This document shows positions 6,677 through 14,901 of a stretch of 39,172 nucleotides of DNA, piece after piece. Origin of the DNA: Candidatus Allofournierella pullistercoris (GTDB lineage: Bacteria > Bacillota > Clostridia > Oscillospirales > Ruminococcaceae); the NCBI GenBank assembly GCA_018883715.1, contig JAHLFP010000004.1:1-39172 (forward strand), given 5' to 3'. Position 1 is the first letter of the stretch. Each line of letters begins with the position of its first letter. Made by a program: the position numbers and the translations under genes. The notes beneath the pieces were generated by a model. The model ran no database searches. It saw only the letters and a program-made list of their open reading frames with translations, and was not told the DNA's origin.

Positions 6677-8806
6677 ATGGCACAACGAAAAGTACGCATG
6701 GGCATCGACGTGGGCGGCACCCACACTAAAGCGGTGGCCATTGACAACGCAACCCATGAAATTATCGGAAAATCCAGCGTAAAAACAACCCATGACGACC
6801 CCATGGGGGTAGCCGCAGGCGTGGTACAGGCATTCCAAAACTGCCTGCGGGAAAATTCCATCGACCCAGGGGATGTAATCTTTGTGGCACACTCCACCAC
6901 CCAGGCCACCAACGCCCTGATTGAGGGCGACGTGGCAACCGTGGGCGTGCTGGGTATGGGCCCAAAGGGCCTGCAAAGCCTGCTTGCAAAGGCACAAACC
7001 CATCTGAAAAGCATCGACCTTGGCAGTGAGCGAAGCATTCCCATCTGCAACCGGTATCTGACCGACACCCAGCTCAGCGATGAGACGGTAAGCAATGCCA
7101 TCCGGGAGCTGGTGGGCGAGGGTGCTCAGGTGATTGTGGCAAGCGAGGCCTTTGGTGTGGATGACTTGACCAACGAGCAGGGAGTGGCCCAGATTGCCCA
7201 GTCCATGGGCTTGCAGGCCACCGTAGCCAGTGAAATCACCAAGCTGTATGGCTTAACCCGCCGCACCCGTACCGCCGCAATCAATGCCTCCATCCTGCCC
7301 AAGATGTTGAACACGGCGGACAGCACCGAGCAATCCGTTCGCAAGGCTGGGGTACACGTTCCCCTGATGATTATGCGTGGCGACGGCGGCGTTATGGAAA
7401 TCAACGAGATGCGCAAACGTCCGGTACTTACCATGCTCTCCGGCCCGGCGGCTTCGGTCATGGGAAGCCTGATGTACCTGCGGGCTTCCAATGGTGTGTA
7501 TTTTGAGGTAGGCGGAACCACCACCAACATTGGTGTTATCAAGAATGGTCGTCCCGCCATCGACTATTCCGTTGTGGGCGGACACCGCACCTATATTTCC
7601 AGCCTGGATGTGCGGGTGCTAGGTGTAGCCGGCGGCAGCATGGTTCGGGCGGATAAAAACGGCGTCAAGGACGTGGGGCCACGAAGCGCCCACATCGCCG
7701 GACTGGACTATGCAGTCTTTACCCCGGAAGAGGAAATTGTGGACCCGCAGGTGGTGTTCTTCAGCCCCAAAAAAGGCGACCCCTCGGACTATGTGGCAAT
7801 CCAGCTGAAAAGCGGTAAGCGGATTACCATCACCAACACCTGTGCCGCCAACGTGCTGGGTCTTATTGACCCCAAACACTTTGCCTATGGCAATGCGGCC
7901 GCCGCACGGAAGGCCATGCAGCCTTTGGCCGATTTAATGGGCATTACAGTGGAGCAGGTTGCCACCCAGATTCTGACCCGTGCTTACGAAAAAATCTCCC
8001 CCATTATCCAGGAGCTGGCGGAAAAATACCGCCTGCAAAAGGACCAAATCCGCCTTGTGGGTGTGGGCGGCGGTGCGGCCGCACTGATTGGATTCTGCTC
8101 GGATAAAATGGGCCTGAGTTACTCCATCCCGGAAAATGCCGAGGTTATCTCCTCCATCGGTGTGGCACTGGCCATGGTGCGTGACGTGGTGGAACGTGTG
8201 GTTCCCAACCCCACCCCGGAAGACATTCGGAGCATCAAGGCGGAAGCCATCAACAAGGCGGTGGAATCCGGCGCCGCCGCTGGCAGTGTGGAGGTTCACA
8301 TCGAGATTGACCCCCAGACATCCAAGCTCACCGCCATTGCCCTTGGCTCCACCGAGGTCAAGACCACCGACCTACTGAAAGAATGCGAAGAGCAGGAGGC
8401 AAGACAGCTTGCGGCAGAAGACCTGAAGCTGTCCCCCAGTCAGGTGGAACTGGAGTGCATGAACGATTATTTCTATGTGTACACCGCCGCCAGCAACAAA
8501 GACAAGCGCTCCCTGCGCCTTTTGGATAAAAAAGGATTCATCAAGGTGCAGTGCGCCGACGGTCAGGCCGTACAGTGCAAGGTGGGAAGCTACCGTTCCG
8601 TGGTCACCAAGATGTGGGAAGATTTGGCGGTGTACAAGGCGGATGCCATCCTGCGCCCGGACTACTACATCTGCGCTGGCGCACGGGTGATGGACTTCTC
8701 CGGCAGTGTGGCACTGGAGCAGATTCTCATGCTGATGGATGTGGAGATGCAGACGGTGGAATCGGATCAGGAGGTTATCCTGATTGGCAGTCGCAACGCA
8801 CTGTAA
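6677..8806 (+). CDS. HyuA-like hydantoinase/oxoprolinase-family ATPase, orphan
   Basis: A 709-aa protein of the hydantoinase A/5-oxoprolinase family, which couples ATP hydrolysis to ring or carboxyl chemistry in the cytoplasm. The N-terminal actin-like phosphate loop is GIDVGGTHTKAV (residues 9-20). HSTTQATNALIEG follows near residue 75, SGPAASVMG near 255, and the second nucleotide motif near 275. That motif reads EVGGTTTN rather than the usual DMGGTSTD. GVGGGAAALIG lies near 455. HyuA enzymes normally pair with a HyuB subunit, but none is encoded here. An AAGGAGG site sets the start, 25 bases after the permease. It could be a kinase-like or reactivase-like relative rather than a true hydantoinase. 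Confidence 0.75.
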   Translation: MAQRKVRMGIDVGGTHTKAVAIDNATHEIIGKSSVKTTHDDPMGVAAGVVQAFQNCLRENSIDPGDVIFVAHSTTQATNALIEGDVATVGVLGMGPKGLQSLLAKAQTHLKSIDLGSERSIPICNRYLTDTQLSDETVSNAIRELVGEGAQVIVASEAFGVDDLTNEQGVAQIAQSMGLQATVASEITKLYGLTRRTRTAAINASILPKMLNTADSTEQSVRKAGVHVPLMIMRGDGGVMEINEMRKRPVLTMLSGPAASVMGSLMYLRASNGVYFEVGGTTTNIGVIKNGRPAIDYSVVGGHRTYISSLDVRVLGVAGGSMVRADKNGVKDVGPRSAHIAGLDYAVFTPEEEIVDPQVVFFSPKKGDPSDYVAIQLKSGKRITITNTCAANVLGLIDPKHFAYGNAAAARKAMQPLADLMGITVEQVATQILTRAYEKISPIIQELAEKYRLQKDQIRLVGVGGGAAALIGFCSDKMGLSYSIPENAEVISSIGVALAMVRDVVERVVPNPTPEDIRSIKAEAINKAVESGAAAGSVEVHIEIDPQTSKLTAIALGSTEVKTTDLLKECEEQEARQLAAEDLKLSPSQVELECMNDYFYVYTAASNKDKRSLRLLDKKGFIKVQCADGQAVQCKVGSYRSVVTKMWEDLAVYKADAILRPDYYICAGARVMDFSGSVALEQILMLMDVEMQTVESDQEVILIGSRNAL

Positions 8807-8872
8807 CCCAATTTCAAAGCAAATGGATTCATAACAGGCAGAGTAAAACGGCAAAACAAGGGAGGAACCCAG

Positions 8873-9598
8873 ATGAAACAGGCAATCCATCGGCTGGTGC
8901 AGGCCATGACCCAGTCCCAGCAAGCACCCCCACCCCCACCGCCTGCTCCCCGGTATTCTGTTCGCCAGATTGCAGTGGAGCTGCTCTGCCTGGCAGATGC
9001 CGCCTTTGACGATTATGCCTTTGACCGGGACCCGCTGGCAGGGAGGCTTACTCCGTCTCTGCGGCGGGAACTGGGGGAAAAGGCAAGGGAAAGTGGGCGA
9101 CAGCTGGCAAGGTCTGTTCGACAGCGGATGGGGAAGGCCACAGTGGAGGAAATCTGCAAGGCATACGGGGCGAGGGTGCTTCGCCAGCCCCAGCCCCAGC
9201 ACACCGACCAGGTGCTGTATGCCCAGTTTTGCCTGCCGGACACCATCACGGTGTTTGAACATTGCCTGCAAACGGCGGAGCGGGTGGGGGAAGAATCCCA
9301 GATACCCGTCCTGACCCGGAGTGTACTGGAGCCTATTTTGCTGGCCCATGAGCTGTACCACCTGCTGGAAAGCAAGGACAACCAGCTTTTTGCGGCCCAG
9401 TATCGGCTTCGCCTTTGGAAGGTGGGGGCATGGAAGAATGATTCCCCGGTTCACTGCTTGTCGGAACTGGCGGCCATGGCCTTTGCCAAGGAGCTGTTAC
9501 AGCTTTCCTTCTTCCCCTTTGCCCTGGATGCACTTTTGGTGTATGGATACGATGCCGCCCTTGCCTGTGACATCCGAGACGAGGTAATGACACAATAA
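8873..9598 (+). CDS. Unrecognised zincin-like protein with HELYH motif
   Basis: This 241-aa protein matches no family I recognise. It carries HELYH at residues 159-163, the HExxH zinc-protease signature, and a downstream SELAA with Glu at about 198 placed like the third ligand of gluzincins. A run of seven prolines (residues 19-24 and nearby) splits a short N-terminal helix from the main domain. No signal peptide or membrane segment is seen. AAGGGAGG precedes ATG 8873, 66 bases after the HyuA-like gene, and a terminator follows, so it is the last gene of the operon. It may act as a metallopeptidase or an ImmA-like regulator; both are inference. Confidence 0.65.
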   Translation: MKQAIHRLVQAMTQSQQAPPPPPPAPRYSVRQIAVELLCLADAAFDDYAFDRDPLAGRLTPSLRRELGEKARESGRQLARSVRQRMGKATVEEICKAYGARVLRQPQPQHTDQVLYAQFCLPDTITVFEHCLQTAERVGEESQIPVLTRSVLEPILLAHELYHLLESKDNQLFAAQYRLRLWKVGAWKNDSPVHCLSELAAMAFAKELLQLSFFPFALDALLVYGYDAALACDIRDEVMTQ

Positions 9599-9640
9599 AA
9601 AAGAGCCATATCCCAGATGGGATATGGCTCTTTTACTTTT
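9597..9640. terminator. Strong bidirectional terminator
   Basis: AAAAGAGCCATATCCC and GGGATATGGCTCTTTT form a 16-bp perfect stem with a 4-base loop. T-runs lie on both strands. It ends the plus-strand operon and the minus-strand small membrane protein gene. Confidence 0.93.
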
Positions 9641-9661
9641 TTAAGATAGACAGAACGGAAA

Positions 9662-9895
9662 TTAGTCCAGCTGGGTGTCCTGCTCTTCGCAGGTGTCTTC
9701 AGCGCAATCCTCGCACTGGCAAGCTTCCTCGGCGCTGGCGGGTTCTTCGTCCAGCTCCAGGTCGTCGCTGAACAGCAGCTGCTCATACTCGTCCAGTTCC
9801 TTTTCTCGGCGACGGATATACAGCCATGCAGCGGTCAGAGCGCCTACGGCGCTTGCTAAAAACACAAGAATTGCAACCAGGGTAGAACACTTCAT
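9662..9895 (-). CDS. Small acidic single-pass membrane protein
   Basis: A 77-aa product: an N-terminal hydrophobic segment (about residues 5-27) is followed by basic RRREK and then a strongly acidic tail with four cysteines near the end (CQCEDC...DTC). The positive residues after the membrane segment suggest a cytoplasmic tail. The ORF track extends further, but ATG 9895 follows AGGAGG closely. The family is not recognised. The Cys/acidic tail might bind metal, but this is speculation. It has its own promoter and a shared terminator. Confidence 0.7.
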   Translation of the reverse strand: MKCSTLVAILVFLASAVGALTAAWLYIRRREKELDEYEQLLFSDDLELDEEPASAEEACQCEDCAEDTCEEQDTQLD

Positions 9896-9935
9896 AAAAA
9901 ATCCTCCTTGCATATCATTTGCAGGTACTATCTTT

Positions 9936-9964
9936 ATTATAGCCCGGTTTTTACCGGAATACAA
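9936..9964 (-). promoter_or_regulatory. Promoter of the small membrane protein gene
   Basis: On the minus strand TTGTAT and TATAAT are 17 bases apart. The spacer contains the inverted repeat CCGGT-AAAA-ACCGG, which could be an operator or an untranscribed hairpin. Confidence 0.6.
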
Positions 9965-9967
9965 CCT

Positions 9968-11011
9968 TTATTTCATGGCAGGGCGATAGGCTTTGAATGC
10001 GCCGGGGATGGGATACCGCTCCTCCAGCTCCTCTCCGCTGGCCCACTGGCATCCTTTGGGGGCGGGTGCCTCCTCTACGCTGACCTGCCAGCCCTGCATC
10101 TGCCATTCCACATGGCTGAAGATATGCCGTGCCGGGGCAAGGGGAGACAGTTCTTTCACTGTAAAACCAAGTTCCTCCAGGTGGGCAAGGATTTGCTCCT
10201 GGCTCATGGCCTGCTCCACCACCAGCGGCTGCCACAAACCTGCCAAAAGCCCCTTTTTACCCCGTTGCTGGACAAGGCATCCCTGGGGGCTGTGTATCAC
10301 AAGCAGGGTCACGTCCACCAGTTTGCGGGCCTTGGCGGCTTTTTTCACCGGAAGTTCCAGCTGAGTCCCGGCGGCTTTTGCCCTGCAAAGGTGGGCAAGG
10401 GGGCATTGGTGGCACAGGGGCTGTCCACCGGGCAGGCAGACCAGCGCACCCAGTTCCATGAGTGCCTGGTTGTAGTCGCCAGCTCGTTCCGGTGGTTGGT
10501 GGTGTTGCACCCACTGGGAAAAGGCTCGGCGGGTGGCGGGGGAGAGGATGTCCCGGCTGTCGTTGTACAAGCGGCTGAACACCCGAAGCACGTTGCCGTC
10601 CACCGCCACAACCGGCAGACCAAAGGCGATGGAGCCAATCGCCCCGGCGGTATACTCCCCAATGCCGGGCAGGGTGAGCAGGGTGTTGTAATCCCCCGGA
10701 AGCTCGCCCCCGTACTGCTCACAGACAATCTGTGCGGCCTTTTGCAGGTTGCGCACCCGGTTGTAGTAACCCAGTCCCTCCCACAGTTTGTGCAGTTTCT
10801 CCTCCGGGCAGTCCGCCAGATGCTGGATGGTGGGAAGCTGCTCCATCCAGCGGTGGTAGTACTCCAGTGCCGCCGCCACACGGGTTTGCTGAAGCATGAT
10901 TTCGCTGACCCAGATGTGATACGGGGTAGGGTCCTGCCGGAAAGGCAGGGTGCGGGCATTTTGCTCAAACCAGTCCAGCAGAGCAGGCGCAATGGGAGCC
11001 AGATGTTCCAT
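9968..11011 (-). CDS. mutY: A/G-specific adenine glycosylase MutY
   Basis: MutY removes adenine mispaired with 8-oxoguanine. The 347-aa product has the catalytic helix-hairpin-helix: SEIMLQQTRV near residue 40, LPGIGEYTAGAI near 115, and the catalytic Asp in AVDGNVLRV. Four cysteines (CLPGGQPLC, then HQC and PLAHLC) form the [4Fe-4S] site. The first spacing is seven residues, against six in E. coli MutY. A C-terminal NUDIX-like domain recognises 8-oxoG. The ORF extends 29 codons upstream; ATG 11011 follows AAGGAGG and is chosen. Confidence 0.95.
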   Translation of the reverse strand: MEHLAPIAPALLDWFEQNARTLPFRQDPTPYHIWVSEIMLQQTRVAAALEYYHRWMEQLPTIQHLADCPEEKLHKLWEGLGYYNRVRNLQKAAQIVCEQYGGELPGDYNTLLTLPGIGEYTAGAIGSIAFGLPVVAVDGNVLRVFSRLYNDSRDILSPATRRAFSQWVQHHQPPERAGDYNQALMELGALVCLPGGQPLCHQCPLAHLCRAKAAGTQLELPVKKAAKARKLVDVTLLVIHSPQGCLVQQRGKKGLLAGLWQPLVVEQAMSQEQILAHLEELGFTVKELSPLAPARHIFSHVEWQMQGWQVSVEEAPAPKGCQWASGEELEERYPIPGAFKAYRPAMK

Positions 11012-11044
11012 GCAGAGAGAATCCTCCTTGTTGTTTGTGTTGAT

Positions 11045-11074
11045 AGTATAGCATGCAGGCGGGCGGGGTGACAA
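11045..11074 (-). promoter_or_regulatory. mutY promoter
   Basis: On the minus strand TTGTCA is followed after 18 bases by TATACT, preceded by an extended TGC. It lies back to back with the GntR-operon promoter, with 17 bases between the two -35 elements. Confidence 0.65.
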
Positions 11075-11091
11075 TGCGTGTAAAAAAATGG

Positions 11092-11120
11092 TTGACAAAC
11101 AGGTGGGTTAGTTATATAGT
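11092..11120 (+). promoter_or_regulatory. Promoter/operator of the GntR-ABC operon
   Basis: TTGACA and TATAGT are 17 bases apart, near consensus. The -10 and start region carry repeated GTTA-type motifs (TAGTTATATAGTTAGTTAC) and the inverted repeat TTAC-ATGA-GTAA. These are good candidates for autoregulation by the YtrA-type repressor encoded first in the operon. Confidence 0.75.
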
Positions 11121-11159
11121 TAGTTACATGAGTAATGAACCAACGAAGGAGGGGGTTAC

Positions 11160-11552
11160 TTGCGATTCGATTACAGCGAAAGCGGTGCCTTGTATTTACA
11201 GATTGCAAAAATGCTGGAGGACGGCATCTTACAGGGCATCTATCTGCCGGGGGAGGCAGTGCCCAGCACCAACGAGCTGGCACGGGAGTACAGCATTAAC
11301 CCGGCAACCGCCGCAAAGGGCATCAATCTGCTGGTAGAGCAGGAAATTTTGTACAAGAAACGAGGAATTGGAATGTTTGTGGCATCCGATGCCCCACAGC
11401 GCATCCAAACCAAGCGACAGGGGCTTTTTTACGACAGCTATATTGTGGAAGTGGTACAGGAGGGACTTCGCCTTGGCCTGAGTGCCCAGCAGATGAACCA
11501 GATGATTGAAAAAGCCGCCCAGCAACTGCAAGATAAGGAGGGAAAAGCATGA
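11160..11552 (+). CDS. GntR-family regulator, YtrA/YhcF type
   Basis: A 130-aa short GntR protein: the winged helix occupies residues 1-75 (PSTNELAREYSINPATAAKG), followed by a short C-terminal helix pair instead of a ligand domain. This is the YtrA subfamily, which typically represses an adjacent ABC transporter operon. The start is TTG at 11160, set by AAGGAGGG seven bases upstream; no ATG lies in register. It overlaps the ATPase gene by 4 bases (ATGA), showing tight coupling. The inducer is unknown; YtrA homologues often respond to cell-wall-active compounds. Confidence 0.88.
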   Translation: MRFDYSESGALYLQIAKMLEDGILQGIYLPGEAVPSTNELAREYSINPATAAKGINLLVEQEILYKKRGIGMFVASDAPQRIQTKRQGLFYDSYIVEVVQEGLRLGLSAQQMNQMIEKAAQQLQDKEGKA

Positions 11553-12427
11553 GCCAGAAAACCGGATTGACAGTGGAAAACCTGACCAAACAGTATGGAA
11601 AGCAAACGGTGCTCAACCAGCTGAATTTAAAGCTGGAAAAAGGGCATATCTACGGCCTGCTGGGACGCAACGGAGCAGGCAAAAGCACCCTGATGAAGAT
11701 TATCAGCGCACAGATTCTCTGGAACGGGGGCAAGGTGGAACTGGATGGAGAGAAAATCTGGGAAAACCAGGAAAAGCTGAGCCAAATCTGCTATGTGCAG
11801 GAGATGGAAGGCGCCTACCAGATGGGGCTTTCGGGCATGAAGGTGAAAGACTACTTAAAGATGGCAAGCCTTTACTTCCCCAATTGGGACGAGAACTACG
11901 CAAGACAGCTGGTGCAGGAGATGAACCTGCCGGAAAAAAAGACGATTAAGGGGCTTTCCAAGGGTATGCGCAGCATGGTGTCCGCCGTGGTGGCACTGGC
12001 AAGTAAAGCGCCCTACACCCTGATGGACGAACCGGTGGCGGGGCTGGATTTGGTGGCGCGGGAGTACCTGTACCAGCAGATTATGTCCCAGCAGGAGGAC
12101 CGCTGTTTTGTCATATCCACCCACCTGGTGGAGGAGGCTTCCAGCCTTGTGGACCGGGTGCTGTTCTTGAAGGACGGGGTCATTGTGGTGGACGAGGAGA
12201 CGGATACGCTGGTCAGCCAGTTCTGGAAGCTGAGCGGCCTCACCGAAGAGGTGGAACAGCTGGCAAAGGGGTTGCCGGTGGTACACCGCACCACCCTGGG
12301 ACGGAAAACCACCCTGTGTCTGCGTTTGGATGAGCGCCAGCGGCAGGCACTGGCCCACCAGCCCCTGGTTCCCATGGAGCTGGCACAGGTGTTCCTGGCC
12401 TTGTGTGGCGGAAAGGAGACAAGATGA
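11549..12427 (+). CDS. ABC transporter ATP-binding protein
   Basis: A 292-aa ATPase subunit. Walker A is GRNGAGKST near residue 37. The signature is a degenerate LSKGMRSM near 135, a form common in YtrB-like exporters. Walker B is TLMDEPVAGLD near 157, and the H-loop is STHLVEE. The remaining 80 residues are a variable C-terminal tail. It is translationally coupled to GntR upstream and to the permease downstream (ATGA overlaps). It probably powers export of a lipid-like or antimicrobial compound, by analogy with YtrA-regulated systems. Confidence 0.88.
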   Translation: MSQKTGLTVENLTKQYGKQTVLNQLNLKLEKGHIYGLLGRNGAGKSTLMKIISAQILWNGGKVELDGEKIWENQEKLSQICYVQEMEGAYQMGLSGMKVKDYLKMASLYFPNWDENYARQLVQEMNLPEKKTIKGLSKGMRSMVSAVVALASKAPYTLMDEPVAGLDLVAREYLYQQIMSQQEDRCFVISTHLVEEASSLVDRVLFLKDGVIVVDEETDTLVSQFWKLSGLTEEVEQLAKGLPVVHRTTLGRKTTLCLRLDERQRQALAHQPLVPMELAQVFLALCGGKETR

Positions 12428-13164
12428 AACAGTTACAAAAGGGGATTTTCCCCTACTGCGTTCGGATATGGCTTTTGTTCACGGCATTCATTGGTGGAAT
12501 GATTGTGGTGCGCCGCCTGATGCTGGAACTGGGAGTGGTTTGTGCCGGAATCTGGGGAGAGGAAGCCATTGGTGTGGCTGTCCTGAATGGCTTTGCAGAG
12601 GGCTTTTCGGTGTACAGCGATACGCTGGAATGGATGGTCACCCTGTTCAGTGTGGCCATGTCCATGGAGCTTGCGGGCAAGATGTGGAACATCCACTTCC
12701 AGTTTGGACGGATGCGCAAAAACTTCTTTGGCGAATCCCTGCTACTTCTCGGTGGTCTTACACTGTGCCAAGTGATTCTGTATCTGGTGCTGTCTGGGGT
12801 GCATGATCTTCTGCTGGGCCATCGGGATCGCCTATTTGGTGATGGGTCCATGCCGGTTACCATATCCCCCTGGATTGCCGCTGTGGCCATTGGGGTGCTG
12901 ATTTTTGGGCTTCTTTGCTTTTCCTATCAGTACGCTCTGCGGAGTCCGACCACGAAAAAGATACTCATGGCGGTGGTCAGCTATGGGTCTGCCTATGGAG
13001 CCACCATCCTGTCCATGCTGATGATTGAATACGACTGGGCTATCTGGGCTTCCATCGCAGTTGGCATTGTCTTTGGTATACTGGGCGTTGTGGGGCTGTA
13101 CCGTCTGTGTCCCACCCTTGGCATGGAATCCATGCAAGAACAGCAAAAGGAGGCGGTGGCATGA
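12424..13164 (+). CDS. ABC transporter permease subunit 1
   Basis: A 246-aa membrane protein with about six hydrophobic segments, of the ABC-2-like type seen with YtrA-regulated ATPases. ATG 12424 overlaps the ATPase stop codon by 4 bases; the ORF-track start seven codons earlier is less likely. It has no domain beyond membrane segments. It probably pairs with the next gene as a heterodimeric channel. Confidence 0.75.
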   Translation: MKQLQKGIFPYCVRIWLLFTAFIGGMIVVRRLMLELGVVCAGIWGEEAIGVAVLNGFAEGFSVYSDTLEWMVTLFSVAMSMELAGKMWNIHFQFGRMRKNFFGESLLLLGGLTLCQVILYLVLSGVHDLLLGHRDRLFGDGSMPVTISPWIAAVAIGVLIFGLLCFSYQYALRSPTTKKILMAVVSYGSAYGATILSMLMIEYDWAIWASIAVGIVFGILGVVGLYRLCPTLGMESMQEQQKEAVA

Positions 13165-13808
13165 AATGGGTGCTTGCACAGCGTGACCGATGGCTGAAAC
13201 AAGCAGCAGCGGTTGGGATTACCTTTGTGGCGGTTTGGCTTTTTTCCTTGGTTATGGGGCTTGTGGTTATGCGTTCAGAACCCACCGGAAGCGGAGATAT
13301 TTTCATCCTCCCGGTGGCGCTTACCACCATCTGGTTGCAGATGTATGGAATCGCCATGTTTGACTGGCACATGAAGCAGGGTGTTGCCATGTCCACCACC
13401 CGGCGCACCCAGATTTTCCGCAGTATCTTGTGGAACGAGACAATGTGGCTGTTTATCCTAGCAGTGTATGGTGTATTTTTCCTGCTCCAGCTGCTGGTAA
13501 CCCACTTTGTGCCAGGTCTTGGCATGGAAAACGTGTCTCCCGCCATGGGCTGGTTGCTGATGGCAGGAAATCTGGTTCTCAACCCCATTGTAGACCTGTT
13601 CAGCGGCGGTTTTACCAGTCTACTTCGCCGCAAGGGACTGAAGTGGATGTTGGGGATTTTCCTAGTGGTGAATGTGGCCATGACGGTGGTCCTGTCTTTG
13701 GTAACTGCACTGGGCGGCGGCCTGCCCCAGATTTTGCTGGTGAGCGGTGTGTTGCTTGTGGTGGTAGTGGTCTGGTTTATCAGCCAGATGCGTTACTGGC
13801 AGGTATAA
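13161..13808 (+). CDS. ABC transporter permease subunit 2
   Basis: A 215-aa protein with about six hydrophobic segments. A basic cytosolic N terminus (LAQRDRWLKQ) precedes the first segment. ATG 13161 overlaps the previous stop by 4 bases. Sequence similarity to the first permease is not obvious by eye; its role as the second half of the exporter is inferred from position. A terminator closes the operon directly after the stop. Confidence 0.72.
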   Translation: MKWVLAQRDRWLKQAAAVGITFVAVWLFSLVMGLVVMRSEPTGSGDIFILPVALTTIWLQMYGIAMFDWHMKQGVAMSTTRRTQIFRSILWNETMWLFILAVYGVFFLLQLLVTHFVPGLGMENVSPAMGWLLMAGNLVLNPIVDLFSGGFTSLLRRKGLKWMLGIFLVVNVAMTVVLSLVTALGGGLPQILLVSGVLLVVVVVWFISQMRYWQV

Positions 13809-13848
13809 AAAGAACAGCGGTGGACAGTGGGTCTGCCGCTGTTTTTAT
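13809..13848 (+). terminator. Terminator of the GntR-ABC operon
   Basis: ACAGCGG..GAC pairs with GTC..CCGCTGT, with a mismatch bulge and a short loop, followed by GTTTTTAT. Confidence 0.85.
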
Positions 13849-13849
13849 A

Positions 13850-13879
13850 TTGTCAGAACCAGGGAAAATGTGATACACT
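13850..13879 (+). promoter_or_regulatory. Promoter of the CPBP protease gene
   Basis: TTGTCA and TACACT are separated by 18 bases, 62 bases before the ATG. Confidence 0.6.
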
Positions 13880-13941
13880 AAAGCAAAGAAAAATGCAATC
13901 GAAGGCCAGTCTGGTCAGCGTTATATTTGGGGAGGCTATCC

Positions 13942-14847
13942 ATGGAGCAAACAGTGTCCAACCTTTGGAAAAAGGAGTTCCGACATACCGTCAGCGTCCT
14001 TGCAGGCGGTTTTATCCTGATGCAACTGGCATCCTATTTTGTTTCGCTTGCGGTTGCACAGGTGACACACGCCGCCCGCATCTGGCTGAGTATGGATGCC
14101 TGGACATTTATCAATGATATCTGTTTGTACGGACTAGGCTTGCCTCTGCTGATGCTCATGAGCCAGGACCTGCCCAGCGGTGCCAAGATGCCCCTGCGCC
14201 CCCAAAAGGCCATGCGTCCCAAGCAGTTTTTCAGGGTGCTGTGCATCTCGTATGCGGTGGTGGTGCTGGCAAACATTGTCACCACCATGCTTACCTCGTT
14301 TTTACATGGGTCAAATGACCTAGTGAGTGGCATGATGGAGGAAATTTCCCCCTTTGGCGGTTTTGTGCTCATGTCTCTTGTACCTGCCATTGGAGAGGAA
14401 CTGGTGTTCCGGGGATACCTGTATAAAAAGCTGATTCGCTTTGGAGAAAAGCCCTATATTATGCTTTCCGCTTTGTTCTTTGCCACCTTCCATGGCAATC
14501 TGGAACAGGCGGGATATGCCTTTGCGCTGGGGCTGTGGTTGGCCTATCTGGTCTGCCGCACCGGAAGCGTGGTATACGGGGTGATGATTCACCTGTTCAT
14601 CAACTTTTTAAGTGGAGCTGTCCTGAGCCAGATTGGAAACACCACCGCCGGAGGGTTAATCAGTTACCTGATGCTTGCGATGGTGGCGGCGGGATGTGTA
14701 TTCCTGTTCCGCTTGCGGAAAAAGCTGGTGGTTCGCCCCGCCCAGCGACCTGTGCCGGATGCGGTTTCCCTTGCTGTGGGCAACCTTGGCATGGTGCTCT
14801 GGCTGATTTTGTTTCTGCTGCTTGCTGTAACAAGTTTGTGGATGTAA
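13942..14847 (+). CDS. CPBP-family intramembrane metalloprotease
   Basis: A 301-aa membrane protein with eight or so hydrophobic segments and the CPBP (Abi/CaaX protease-like) motifs: EELVFRGYL near residue 155 (EExxxR), FATFHGNL near 185 (FxxxH), and a later HLFINFLSG near 220. These place Glu and His side chains for zinc within the membrane. Some bacterial members serve in bacteriocin self-immunity, others in peptide maturation; the substrate here is unknown. ATG 13942 is preferred over the upstream TTG because GGGGAGG lies at good distance. Monocistronic. Confidence 0.88.
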   Translation: MEQTVSNLWKKEFRHTVSVLAGGFILMQLASYFVSLAVAQVTHAARIWLSMDAWTFINDICLYGLGLPLLMLMSQDLPSGAKMPLRPQKAMRPKQFFRVLCISYAVVVLANIVTTMLTSFLHGSNDLVSGMMEEISPFGGFVLMSLVPAIGEELVFRGYLYKKLIRFGEKPYIMLSALFFATFHGNLEQAGYAFALGLWLAYLVCRTGSVVYGVMIHLFINFLSGAVLSQIGNTTAGGLISYLMLAMVAAGCVFLFRLRKKLVVRPAQRPVPDAVSLAVGNLGMVLWLILFLLLAVTSLWM

Positions 14848-14861
14848 AAAGCCGGGAAAGA

Positions 14862-14900
14862 TAAAAAAGCCCCCTCTGCGGTGCAGAGGGGGCTTTTGTT
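14862..14900. terminator. Bidirectional terminator between the CPBP gene and thrE
   Basis: AAAAGCCCCCTCTGC pairs with GCAGAGGGGGCTTTT around a tiny loop. It serves the CPBP gene on the plus strand and the ThrE genes on the minus strand. Confidence 0.93.
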
Positions 14901-14901
14901 A

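Noticed and set aside
13107-13160. Upstream extension of the second ABC permease
   Set aside because: It overlaps the first permease gene; the ATG at 13161 forms the usual ATGA coupling and precedes the first membrane segment.
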